Notes: a model not told the origin generated them from the sequence alone. Numbered from the stretch's first letter, positions 1 through 7,193 are shown. The stretch: DNA of 12,531 bases from JALQUL01 sp964556425 (GCA_964556425.1 CAZKWC010000079.1:1-12531), one strand, 5' to 3'. Numbers and translations: made by a program.

Positions 1-298
1 TTCTAGACGCACGCACTCTATTTTTTAAACGCCATTGGGCTTCAAGAGCCTTAATACTTAATTGGGGGGGTGCAAGTATTAAGTTTAAATCATCAAGATG
101 ACCTAGCGCCATTAGCACTTGAATAAAGGTGGTTAGCGTAGCACCATTGCCTTGTTCGAAGCGCTGCAAAGTGGCAACGCCAATACCCGCCCTTAAGGCC
201 AATTGAGATTGACTTAAGTTTTTTTCTAAGCGTAATTGGGTAACCCGCGAGCCTAGCTCGATGCGGATTTCGGGTTCAGTGGCTAACATCATGTCCAT
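1..298 (-). CDS. XRE-family HTH repressor, HipB-like (3' end beyond window)
   Basis: Ninety-nine codons are visible before the gene leaves the left edge. Residues about 15-65 form a Cro/C1-type helix-turn-helix: LSQSQLALRAG (28-38) is the first helix pair, and VATLQRFEQG (41-50) is the recognition helix with the usual end of the motif. The stretch after it (LDDLNLILAPP, then a basic tail KNRVRASR) resembles the short repressors commonly encoded just before HipA-type kinases, so a hipA-like toxin may lie beyond the left edge; that is inference. The gene reads away from the P-type ATPase gene, 87 bp behind its stop codon. Three ATG codons (298, 292, 289) lie close together; I took the first. 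None has a clear Shine-Dalgarno sequence. A run of seven C on the coding strand (+ positions 64-70) lies at residues 76-79. The spacer upstream carries a probable operator for this protein. Confidence 0.8.
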   Translation of the reverse strand, partial: MDMMLATEPEIRIELGSRVTQLRLEKNLSQSQLALRAGIGVATLQRFEQGNGATLTTFIQVLMALGHLDDLNLILAPPQLSIKALEAQWRLKNRVRASR

Positions 299-309
299 GT
301 AGTTATTAT

Positions 310-371
310 ATCAATATTGATTGATTAATGACTAATATTGGATTTAATTTATCAAAATTGATTGATTAATG
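310..371. promoter_or_regulatory. Two 21-bp direct repeats, probable operator of the XRE repressor
   Basis: Positions 310-330 and 351-371 match at 20 of 21 bases and start 41 bp apart, close to four helical turns. Each repeat contains a dyad: the first is the perfect 12-bp palindrome ATCAATATTGAT (310-321), and the second, ATCAAAATTGAT, has one pair broken. Both continue into TGATTAATG. A third AATATT-centred half-element (332-340) lies between them. The array sits just upstream of the XRE gene and downstream of the ATPase stop, so autoregulation by the XRE protein is the simplest reading. Binding is inferred, not shown. Confidence 0.5.
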
Positions 372-385
372 TGTTGTTAAGTTCA

Positions 386-3235
386 TCATTTTATCACCTT
401 CAATTTTTTAAAATTGCGCAACATTATTAGGCCTACTAAGCTGACAGAGCCACACGCAATCGCACTTACTAATTGGGCTAAATTAAGTGGGCTTAACTCT
501 AATGCGTTTGCAAAAAATGGTAGGTACACACCTGTTAATACCATTAACCATGCGCCAGCAGTAATCCATAGGGCTACCCTGTTGGTTGCTTGTGAATGGC
601 GGCGTAAAAATAAGGGACGACCTTCTGCTCGGTTAATCCATATTAACCAACTATGGGTGGTAATAAGAGCTATTAACACGCTGGTGCGTATGCTTTGCGT
701 GGTGGGCAATAGAGTTAAACTGGGCAGTGTGTGAAGTGTGGCAACGTAATAGGCAAGGCCTACTCCCAACACCGCCATAAGACCTTGTAAAAAGGCATAC
801 ACAATGTTGCTAGTAGCTAATAGGGCTACCAATGGATTGCGCGGCGGGGTTTGCATAATGTCGGGGTCTTCGGCTTCGTTTTCAAATGCCAAAGAGCAAG
901 CAGGGTCAATAATGAGCTCTAACAAGGCAATATGCAAGGGCATTAAAATGGGTGGCAAGGCAAACAGCATAGGCACAAATGCAATGGTGGCGATGGGTAT
1001 GTGTATGGCAAAAATATAGGTCATCGATTTTTGCAAATTTTTAAAAATTCTGCGCCCCATTCGTATGCCTTTTACAATAGATGCAAAATTGTCATCTACC
1101 AGCACCAACGATGCTGCCTCACGGGCTACATCGGTTCCTCTAGCCCCCATGGCGACTCCTACATGGGCGGCCTTTAAAGCAGGGGCATCGTTAACCCCAT
1201 CACCTGTCATGGCTACTATTTCTCCATTGGCTTTTAACACCTGCACAATGCGTAATTTTTGATGTGGTGAAATTCTGGCACACACATTGGTAGTTTTTAA
1301 TTGATGAGCAAGTTGCTCATCATTTAAGGCTTCTAGATCTTGCCCCGACAGTACATTGCCTTGGGTCATTCCTGCTTGTTGTGCAATGACTTTAGCAGTG
1401 GCTGGGTAATCACCTGTAATCATTAAGACCTTGATACCTGCGGTTTGGCAGTCCTGCATGGCTTGTGCAATTTCTGGCCTAATAGGGTCGCTTAAACCAA
1501 TTAAGCCTATCCATTCAAAATCAAAATCATGCTCTTGTTCTGGCCATTGTGCACTAGGAAAACTGCCTNNNNNNNNNNNNNNNNNNNNNNNNNNNNNNNN
1601 NNNNNNNNNNNNNNNNNNNNNNNNNNNNNNNNNNNNNNNNNNNNNNNNNNNNNNNNNNNNNNNNNNNNCTGTCATGTGGCACAAATTCATCACCGCTTCT
1701 GGTGCACCCTTGGCCGAAATGGTGTAGCCATTGTCGTGACTGTGTTGCCAAACATGTGACATGGCTCTTAGCTTAGAACTTAATGGATAGGTTTTAACCA
1801 ATTGCCAATCTTGATGCAGATGTTCGGTTTGGCTTAAATACTCTTGACCTAGCTTATGAAAAGCTAGCTCCATAGGGTCGAAGGCTTGTGGGGCACTGGC
1901 TAAAATGGCGTGTTCAGCTAACTCATGAAACTGCTCGGGTAGTTGCAGCGAGGATTCTGATGCGGGTGAATTAATATGATGCGATGGATTTTGTCGCAGT
2001 TGCTTTTTTAAATCGGCTATATTAAAAAACTGTGCTGTTGGTGCTTGATTTGGGTTGGTGCCGTTTTTCAGCGCCACAGCTAAAGTGCTTACCGTCATGC
2101 GGTTTTCGGTAAGGGTGCCTGTTTTATCGGTACACAAAACCGAAATAGCCCCCAAGGTTTCTATGGCGGTCATTTTGCGGGTTATAACACCTTGTTTGGC
2201 CAACCTTTGTGCACCCATGGCCGGGAATATAGTCAGCACTACTGGGTATTCTTCTGGCAATATACCCATGGCTAGAGCAACACCCGCCAACACCGCAGCT
2301 AACCAATTATCGTTTTGCAAACCCATAATAATAATCATGAGTGAACAAAGCACCAAAGTAATAAAGGCCAATACTTTCACTAGTTGTCGAGTTTGTTTTT
2401 GTAGCGGTGTGCTTTGGTTTTGATGGTGGATTTGGTTTAATGAGTCACCAATCTTACCCATCTCGGTTCGTGGACCGGTGTGAGTGATGTACGCAATGCC
2501 CTGCCCTTTAACCACAAAGCTACCGGAATAAACTCGGTTTTGCTGAGCGACTTCATCGTTTTGATGTTGGTTTTGACCTGCTAAGGTTTTGATTGGTAAA
2601 TGAGCGCTGGCTGTATTTTTATTTACCGCAATTGATTCGCCTGTTAGCAATGACTCATCTATTTGTAAATGCTCGGCTTGCAGTAGGTATCCGTCTGCTG
2701 CCACTCGATCGCCCTCTGCTATGAATAAATAATCGCCTTGTACGATGTCGCGGGACGGAATTTTAATCAGCACGCCTTCTCGCTTTACATGCGCAAAATG
2801 TTGGCTTAACTGGCGTAAGGCTTCTACTGAAGTTTGTGATTTTCCCTCTTGGTAAAGAGTAAGTGCAATCACCGCCAACACTAAACTGCCTAAAATTAAA
2901 CTTTCGTTGAAGTCGCCTAGTAACATGTAAATAGCCACTGCCGCTACCAATAATGCCAGCATAGGCTCTTTGAGTAGATCTGTGATTCTGCGCCACAAGT
3001 TTCTGTGTTGTCCCGATGGAATTTGGTTGGGACCGTCTTGTGCTAGTTGTTGTGCCGCCAGCTCATGGCTAAGCCCCGAACCTATTAACACAGAAGCGTG
3101 ACTGCCACTGCCACTGCTAGTATTGCTACTGGTATTGCTAGGCTTGATGGCTTTAGTAACACTGATGGCAACATTAGGGCCTGAATTTTTACTAGCGTCA
3201 GTGGATGACGCAGGTTGGGAATTTTGATGAGTCAT
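386..3235 (-). CDS. Cation-transporting P-type ATPase (P2-like, PEEYP motif)
   Basis: Inner-membrane ATP-driven cation pump of 949 codons including the gap. It has all core motifs: actuator-domain TGES (198-201), M4 motif PEEYP (327-331), phosphorylation motif DKTGTLTEN (Asp370), nucleotide-binding KGAPE (509-513), TGD (607-609) and hinge TGDGVNDAPALK (677-688). Helix pairs are near 90-128 and 285-345, with about six more from 738 to 940. M6 carries ELIIDPACS (773-781), where Ca2+-ATPases have their ion-binding Asp. The family is Ca2+/cation P2-like; the ion cannot be read from sequence. The first ~52 residues are Ser/Thr/Asn-rich low complexity, and a further low-complexity insert (about 388-430) follows the phosphorylation site. 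No good Shine-Dalgarno precedes the ATG, and a promoter -10 element lies right against it, so the start is uncertain (GTG at codon 49 is an alternative). One hundred N replace about 34 residues (523-556). Confidence 0.93.
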   Translation of the reverse strand: MTHQNSQPASSTDASKNSGPNVAISVTKAIKPSNTSSNTSSGSGSHASVLIGSGLSHELAAQQLAQDGPNQIPSGQHRNLWRRITDLLKEPMLALLVAAVAIYMLLGDFNESLILGSLVLAVIALTLYQEGKSQTSVEALRQLSQHFAHVKREGVLIKIPSRDIVQGDYLFIAEGDRVAADGYLLQAEHLQIDESLLTGESIAVNKNTASAHLPIKTLAGQNQHQNDEVAQQNRVYSGSFVVKGQGIAYITHTGPRTEMGKIGDSLNQIHHQNQSTPLQKQTRQLVKVLAFITLVLCSLMIIIMGLQNDNWLAAVLAGVALAMGILPEEYPVVLTIFPAMGAQRLAKQGVITRKMTAIETLGAISVLCTDKTGTLTENRMTVSTLAVALKNGTNPNQAPTAQFFNIADLKKQLRQNPSHHINSPASESSLQLPEQFHELAEHAILASAPQAFDPMELAFHKLGQEYLSQTEHLHQDWQLVKTYPLSSKLRAMSHVWQHSHDNGYTISAKGAPEAVMNLCHMTXXXXXXXXXXXXXXXXXXXXXXXXXXXXXXXXXXGSFPSAQWPEQEHDFDFEWIGLIGLSDPIRPEIAQAMQDCQTAGIKVLMITGDYPATAKVIAQQAGMTQGNVLSGQDLEALNDEQLAHQLKTTNVCARISPHQKLRIVQVLKANGEIVAMTGDGVNDAPALKAAHVGVAMGARGTDVAREAASLVLVDDNFASIVKGIRMGRRIFKNLQKSMTYIFAIHIPIATIAFVPMLFALPPILMPLHIALLELIIDPACSLAFENEAEDPDIMQTPPRNPLVALLATSNIVYAFLQGLMAVLGVGLAYYVATLHTLPSLTLLPTTQSIRTSVLIALITTHSWLIWINRAEGRPLFLRRHSQATNRVALWITAGAWLMVLTGVYLPFFANALELSPLNLAQLVSAIACGSVSLVGLIMLRNFKKLKVIK
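1569..1668. other. Assembly gap, 100 N, inside the ATPase gene
   Basis: Exactly 100 N, the conventional size for a scaffold gap of unknown length. Both flanks are ATPase sequence and read in the same frame if the gap is 100 bases (1 modulo 3). Relatives have roughly 30-40 residues between the KGAPE motif and the segment leading to the GLIGLSDPIRPE region, so a gap near its nominal size is plausible. The missing part is the end of the nucleotide-binding domain, including the usual GxRVLAxA strand. Confidence 0.98.
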
Positions 3236-3240
3236 AAATG

Positions 3241-3281
3241 ATTATGACCCATACCTTTTAGGCTATTTTGATGTAGATCAT
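3241..3281 (-). promoter_or_regulatory. Candidate FNR/ANR-dependent promoter of the ATPase gene
   Basis: A dyad TTGAT-GTAG-ATCAT on the + strand (3268-3281) matches the FNR consensus TTGAT-N4-ATCAA at 9 of 10 bases. On the minus strand CATAAT (3246-3241; 5 of 6 to TATAAT) follows. The distance between the site centre (3274.5) and the -10 centre (3243.5) is 31 bp, the geometry of a class II FNR-activated promoter with the site at -41.5. No separate good -35 is needed in that arrangement. The predicted transcription start falls at or just inside the ATG at 3235, implying a leaderless message or a downstream start. Candidate by motif only. Confidence 0.45.
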
Positions 3282-3348
3282 GCTATTGCACTGTGCTTTT
3301 TAAAATATTGTTACCGCACAATGCAATTAATTAATTCACTTATTTGAT

Positions 3349-4875
3349 TTATTTAACTTCTGGTAGCTCTTTCCAAGAGGTAGTGTAACTAGGAGACTTA
3401 TTTTCGGATTTGGTTTTCCAGCTGTGGCCAATACCCGTAGCGGCGCTTCTTAGTGTGTTTTTACCAAATTTTTGATTGATTTGATCCATTAACACCATGG
3501 CTTTTTCGGATTGTTGCTGAGCGGCTTCATCATCAAAAAAACTAGCCTGTTGTTGTGCTTTATTTTGCAAATCAAGTAACACAATGCCTGTTTTTTTATA
3601 ACAATAATCGGGCTTAAATATTTTTTCTAGGCTGGCTATGGCTTGCTGGGTGAGTTGCAAGGTGTCTTGTGTGGGTTCTGATAAAGCAGTGGCTAAACAC
3701 GGATGGTATTGAGATTGATTGGGCTTGTAGCGATTGGTTTGCAAAAACACATAAATTGCGCCCGCAAAAGAGCCTTGTGCACGTAATTTGGCAGATGCCG
3801 AATGAATATGCCAAGCCACCGCTTCTTTGAGCTCGGAGAGTTCGGTTACAGGACGACCAAACGACAAAGAAGACATAATTTGTTGTTTAGCGGAAGGAAG
3901 GTCTTCTAGGGCCAAACACGATTGCCCTTGTAACTCTTTAACAGTGCGCTCTAACACTACGCCAAATTGGCTACGAATTTTTTTAATAGGGGCGCTAGCT
4001 AAATCATAAACGGTATGAATGCCCATATCGTGCAGCTGTGCACTAATTTGCCGACCCACACCCCAAACTTCAGAGACCGATATTGATTGATACCAAGTGT
4101 CACGTTGTTCTTGGGGTATATGAGCTAAATTAAAAACGCCATTGAATTGCGGATTTTTTTTAGCAATATGGTTGGCTAATTTAGACATGGTTTTACTATG
4201 GCCCAAACCCACACAAACCGGCAAACCAGTATGCCGCATGACCTGCTCTTTAACATGATGCCCCATAGGAGTAGCACCGTTCCAGAGGTGCATGGTGGTT
4301 TCAATTCTAAGGAAACTTTCATCAATGCTATAGACTTCTAGGTCGGGTGTGTAGTCGGTTAACACATTGACGACCCGCTCTGACATATCACCGTATAAAG
4401 CGTAATTGCTAGAGTAAGCCACTATGCCATGCTCTTTGGCTAATTTTTGCATTTGAAACCATGGTTGTCCCATTTTAACGCCAAGCGCTTTTACCTCTGC
4501 GGACCTGGCCACAGCGCAGCCATCGTTGTTGGACAACACCACCATTGGGGTGTTTTGTAAACTAGGTTTAAAAACCCGCTCGCAAGAGACATAAAAATTG
4601 TTGGCATCGACCAGGGCAAATACCGGTAATAGCGGCACAGGCTGGAATAAAGAGTGGCTGGGTGCTCGGCTTGATGCTGGCGCTACCGTTGGCCAATAGT
4701 CAGTGGGACTTGCACAAGTTGGTTCTGGAGATGAGGATGGGGCTTTTGTTTTAGGTTGAGTGGTGGGTTTAACTTTGGATGCTGCTTTGGGCTTAGGTTT
4801 GGGCTTGGATTGCGAGGTGGGCGTAAGTTGAGCCGTAGCAGGAACTTGGGAATTGGAAGCAGATAGAGATGCCAT
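3349..4875 (-). CDS. umuC: DNA polymerase V catalytic subunit UmuC, with N-terminal extension
   Basis: Y-family translesion polymerase that acts with a UmuD' dimer, RecA and the beta clamp during the SOS response. The polymerase starts at FALVDANNFYVSCE (86-99) with catalytic Asp90; VYSIDES (181-187) supplies Asp185 and Glu186. A helix-hairpin-helix segment follows (about 266-290), then the little-finger domain. QASFFDD (443-449) occupies the place of the beta-clamp-binding motif of E. coli UmuC, and the C terminus has the family's SPSYTTSWKELP ending. The protein is 508 residues against about 422 for E. coli UmuC. The excess is an 85-residue Lys/Pro/Ser/Thr-rich leader with a KPKPKPK run at 24-30. 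AAAGG (4886-4882), six bases before the ATG, supports this long start. The gene starts 16 bp after the umuD stop, so the two are one operon. Confidence 0.97.
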   Translation of the reverse strand: MASLSASNSQVPATAQLTPTSQSKPKPKPKAASKVKPTTQPKTKAPSSSPEPTCASPTDYWPTVAPASSRAPSHSLFQPVPLLPVFALVDANNFYVSCERVFKPSLQNTPMVVLSNNDGCAVARSAEVKALGVKMGQPWFQMQKLAKEHGIVAYSSNYALYGDMSERVVNVLTDYTPDLEVYSIDESFLRIETTMHLWNGATPMGHHVKEQVMRHTGLPVCVGLGHSKTMSKLANHIAKKNPQFNGVFNLAHIPQEQRDTWYQSISVSEVWGVGRQISAQLHDMGIHTVYDLASAPIKKIRSQFGVVLERTVKELQGQSCLALEDLPSAKQQIMSSLSFGRPVTELSELKEAVAWHIHSASAKLRAQGSFAGAIYVFLQTNRYKPNQSQYHPCLATALSEPTQDTLQLTQQAIASLEKIFKPDYCYKKTGIVLLDLQNKAQQQASFFDDEAAQQQSEKAMVLMDQINQKFGKNTLRSAATGIGHSWKTKSENKSPSYTTSWKELPEVK

Positions 4876-4891
4876 ATAAAACCTTTAAAGT

Positions 4892-5377
4892 TTACATTGC
4901 TGTGGTGGCTAAAGGATATTGACACCGTCTAACCACGCCTGTGACCACACCCCAAATTTGAAGTTCTAGGCCTTTGTGGATTATAAGGGGTTGGTAACTT
5001 TTATTGGCAGGATGAAGCTCTAGACGACCATTTTTTTGGTGCAAAATTTTAAGAGTGAACTCTTGGTTAAGTACGGCCACTACGATATGACCATGCTGCG
5101 GTGGCAACGCACGATTGACGATTACTTTGTCGTTATTGAGTATGCCCGCCTCTTGCATAGAGTCTCCTTTTACCGAGAATAAAAAGGTGGCGGCTTTATA
5201 GTGGCCTATGAGGTATTCGTTGAGGTCGAGATGACGCTCTAGGTAGTTGGTGGCAGGCGAGGGAAAACCTGCAGGCAAAGAAGACTGAGCCAAGGGCAAA
5301 GGCATTGGCTCAGCATCTAAAAAGAGGACCTCGGGGGTTTGCTGTAAATTGTGAATTGGTAAAATAACTGTATTCAT
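4892..5377 (-). CDS. umuD: UmuD, self-cleaving polymerase V accessory protein (S24 family)
   Basis: LexA-like protein that cleaves itself when stimulated by RecA filaments; the product UmuD' assembles with UmuC. The cleavage site is Ala36-Gly37 in LPAGFPSPA, equivalent to Cys24-Gly25 of E. coli UmuD. The catalytic pair is Ser73 (KGDSM) and Lys110 (FTLKIL), 37 residues apart exactly as in E. coli (Ser60/Lys97). Length is 161 residues against 139, the difference being mainly a longer pre-cleavage arm. The gene leads the umuDC operon. The chosen ATG (5377) lies inside the LexA box and has no Shine-Dalgarno sequence. The next in-frame ATG is codon 25, which would leave only 12 residues before the cleavage site and is less likely. 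Confidence 0.96.
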   Translation of the reverse strand: MNTVILPIHNLQQTPEVLFLDAEPMPLPLAQSSLPAGFPSPATNYLERHLDLNEYLIGHYKAATFLFSVKGDSMQEAGILNNDKVIVNRALPPQHGHIVVAVLNQEFTLKILHQKNGRLELHPANKSYQPLIIHKGLELQIWGVVTGVVRRCQYPLATTAM

Positions 5378-5383
5378 ATACAG
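5368..5383 (-). promoter_or_regulatory. LexA (SOS) box of umuDC
   Basis: CTGT-ATTCATAT-ACAG is a perfect match to the gammaproteobacterial LexA consensus CTGT-N8-ACAG, with an AT-rich core. It overlaps the umuD start codon (5375-5377), so bound LexA would cover the transcription start. This places umuDC in the SOS regulon. Confidence 0.92.
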
Positions 5384-5413
5384 TATATTAACTGATCAAA
5401 ATCAAAATATCAA
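5382..5413 (-). promoter_or_regulatory. Candidate sigma-70 promoter of umuDC
   Basis: On the minus strand TTGATA (5413-5408; 5 of 6 to TTGACA) is followed after 17 bp by TAATAT (5390-5385), which overlaps TATACT (5387-5382). The start of transcription would fall around 5378, next to the ATG and within the LexA box. The message would then have little or no leader. The position against the operator fits LexA repression; strength and start site are inferred. Confidence 0.5.
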
Positions 5414-5581
5414 GTATGTGCTAAAAAATAGCGTCGTCAATAAAACAAACTTATGGCGAGCAATTCACTCATACATCCCGCTAAAAACCTCTAATAGACC
5501 TTACAAGCTCGTATTCATATGGCTAACGGGCATAATGCACATCAGTGGGGTAATAGCAACAACTAACTTCAAGCTAATCTT

Positions 5582-6424
5582 ATGAATACAACTCCAAAAC
5601 CTCAAGCCTGTGAGGCCGATCGCGCAAATGCTAGTATGAACCCAAGCCTCTTTAACCCTATCTACTATTGGCAAGAGCTTAAACGCAGGCAAGCCACACT
5701 TAGCAATTACGCCGTTTTTATGTTGGGTTTAATGCTAGTTGCGTTACTGCTACATTTTTTAGATGACCGCATTATTAGAGATGTGCCAGTGTGGGTAAAA
5801 CCGATTAAATTTATGGCCGCCACTATTGTGATGAGTTTAACGACTGCTTGGTTTATACCTTTGTTACCCGTGCAGTGGCGCAATCATTCACAAACCCAAT
5901 GGATGGTTAGAATCTTAATATTTAGCTCGGGTTTTGAGGTGTTTTACATTAGTTGGCAAGCTGCCCTAGGCCAAGCTTCACACTACAACAACACCAGTGT
6001 TTTTTATATGGCCATGTATGCCTTAATGGGTATTATGGCGGTGGTGCTAACAGCAACCCAGGGCTGGTTGGGCTGGAAAATTTATAAAACAAAAACTCAC
6101 ACTTTTAGCACCTATGAATTAGCGGTAGTACAAGGCCTTTTATTGACCTGTGTATTAACCGTTATTAATGGTTTTTTGTTAGGCGGACAACAACCCCAAG
6201 CAGGTATGGGTGTACCCTTGCTTGGCTGGCATTTAGCAGGTGCAGACTTAAGGCCCGCCCATTTTTTAAGTGTGCATGCAGAACAAATCATACCGTGGGC
6301 TGGTTTTTTACTCTTGTACTTTACAAATCAAACAAAAGCAAAAATTTACTTGTATGTAATTGCCACTTTGTATCTGCTGCTATGGCTTGTCTTCAATATT
6401 AATGGATGGGCATTAATTAAATAA
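5582..6424 (+). CDS. Conserved-looking seven-helix integral membrane protein, function unknown
   Basis: A 280-residue inner-membrane protein that I cannot assign a function. Hydrophobic segments lie at about 42-60, 75-97, 108-128, 140-165, 180-202, 226-247 and 254-275. Striking polar positions sit at membrane edges: HFLDDR (58-63), VWVKPIKF (70-77) and ADLRPAHFLSVHAEQ (221-235) with His227, His232 and Glu234. I recall related hypothetical proteins with WVKP and RxAHFxxxHA motifs in other Proteobacteria, but none with a known role. No signal peptide is evident; the first ~25 residues are polar. The ATG at 5582 has no clear Shine-Dalgarno; Met19 (5636) is an alternative. The gene diverges from umuD (204 bp between starts) and converges on the arsC-like gene. 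Confidence 0.82.
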   Translation: MNTTPKPQACEADRANASMNPSLFNPIYYWQELKRRQATLSNYAVFMLGLMLVALLLHFLDDRIIRDVPVWVKPIKFMAATIVMSLTTAWFIPLLPVQWRNHSQTQWMVRILIFSSGFEVFYISWQAALGQASHYNNTSVFYMAMYALMGIMAVVLTATQGWLGWKIYKTKTHTFSTYELAVVQGLLLTCVLTVINGFLLGGQQPQAGMGVPLLGWHLAGADLRPAHFLSVHAEQIIPWAGFLLLYFTNQTKAKIYLYVIATLYLLLWLVFNINGWALIK

Positions 6425-6453
6425 ATTAACTCACTTCAATTGAGTTAATTTAT
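6421..6453. terminator. Bidirectional terminator between convergent genes
   Basis: A perfect 13-bp inverted repeat (6421-6433 and 6441-6453) encloses a 7-base loop. The stem is AT-rich (ATAAATTAACTCA), so each arm supplies an A/T tract on one strand and a T-rich tail on the other. The stop codons of both neighbours (6422-6424 on +, 6452-6450 on -) lie inside the stem. A shared terminator for the membrane protein and arsC-like genes is the likely role. Confidence 0.7.
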
Positions 6454-6887
6454 GGAGGGCTAAGGCGATTGCCATTGGCATCTACCACTTGTTCGCCATC
6501 TTCCTTACTGAATGCGGCTTTTTGTGGCAAGGGCAAAATATCAAGCACTGCCTCAGAAGGGCGACATAATTTTGCTCCTAGCTCGGTTTTTACAATGGGC
6601 CGATTCAATAAAATAGGGTGCAGCCCAATAAAATCAAGCAACTCCTCGTCGGTCCATTTGGTATTGGCCAAGTCTAGCTCTGCAAAGGGAGTGCCTTTTT
6701 CGCGTAACACATCGCGAACACTACATCCCATTTGACTAATTAAATCTTTAAGCTCTGCTTTGGAGGGGGGATTTTTTACATAATCAACCACTACTGGTTC
6801 TATGCCCGTATTTTGTATTAAGGCTAATGTATTACGCGAAGTGCCGCATTTGGGGTTATGGTAAATAGTAATTAAAGAATGAGTCAT
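6450..6887 (-). CDS. arsC: ArsC-family arsenate reductase (glutaredoxin-dependent type)
   Basis: Thioredoxin-fold protein of 145 residues, close to the 141 of plasmid R773 ArsC. That enzyme reduces arsenate to arsenite with glutathione and glutaredoxin in the cytoplasm. The active-site loop is YHNPKCGTSRNT (9-20) with Cys14 and His10. The arginine triad of R773 (Arg60, Arg94, Arg107) is matched at Arg62, Arg96 and Arg109, each offset by two. NRPIV (95-99) is the usual family block. No arsR, arsB or acr3 gene is within the window, so it stands alone and could equally be an ArsC-like housekeeping reductase. The ATG has no Shine-Dalgarno sequence. It ends inside the shared terminator with the convergent membrane-protein gene. 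Confidence 0.9.
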   Translation of the reverse strand: MTHSLITIYHNPKCGTSRNTLALIQNTGIEPVVVDYVKNPPSKAELKDLISQMGCSVRDVLREKGTPFAELDLANTKWTDEELLDFIGLHPILLNRPIVKTELGAKLCRPSEAVLDILPLPQKAAFSKEDGEQVVDANGNRLSPP

Positions 6888-7193
6888 GGTTTGAAAAAGG
6901 AATGATTCAAATGAAATCTAAAAATTGTAAATTGTTAGAGCTAGCAAGCAATGGCATTACACATTTCAGTATTATCTAATAATTAAGAATCCACTGTAAA
7001 ACTCTTGACTGCATTCATGACACTGGCTTAGATTACCTATTTCGCAAGCTTTTCACCCATAACAAGGCTATGGGTATCAAAATCGGCCTAATAGGACACA
7101 CTAGTTCGCACCATGTCTGCATGCCCATGAGTTTTGCTACCTATTACTCAAATTACCTCTGTTAAATATTGCCTGGTGAAGAATTGGGAAAAA
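6888..7193. other. 306-bp intergenic region with a weak promoter and a hairpin
   Basis: No convincing gene. It separates the divergent arsC-like and aspartic-protease genes. TTGACT (7005-7010) and TAGATT (7029-7034), 18 bp apart, form a weak + promoter candidate for the protease gene. In the resulting leader a 7-bp inverted repeat ACCCATA/TATGGGT (7055-7061 and 7069-7075) could form a hairpin; it is not followed by a T run. An open stretch of 22 codons at 6911-6979 has an AAGGA nine bases before its ATG but nothing else to support it. Confidence 0.5.

Noticed and set aside
2055..2423. 122-codon open frame antisense to the ATPase
   Set aside because: It lies wholly opposite a well-supported gene, its translation resembles no domain, and it follows from the codon use of the ATPase.
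5304..5377. Alternative umuD start at codon 25
   Set aside because: It would avoid the LexA-box overlap, but leaves 12 residues before the cleavage site, shorter than in known UmuD and MucA, and has no well-placed Shine-Dalgarno.
6450..6887. An arsenic resistance operon
   Set aside because: Only the reductase is present; neighbours are a membrane protein unlike ArsB or Acr3 and an aspartic-protease-like protein.
6911..6979. Twenty-two-codon open frame (+) with AAGGA nine bases before its ATG, divergent from the arsC-like gene
   Set aside because: Too short to judge by coding signal, no motif or helix pattern, and a ribosome-site match of this quality is expected by chance in AT-rich DNA.
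7134..7193. TTG start of the aspartic-protease gene at 7134
   Set aside because: No ribosome-binding site, and the added 20 residues are not needed for the first lobe; the ATG at 7194 is preceded by GGGA.
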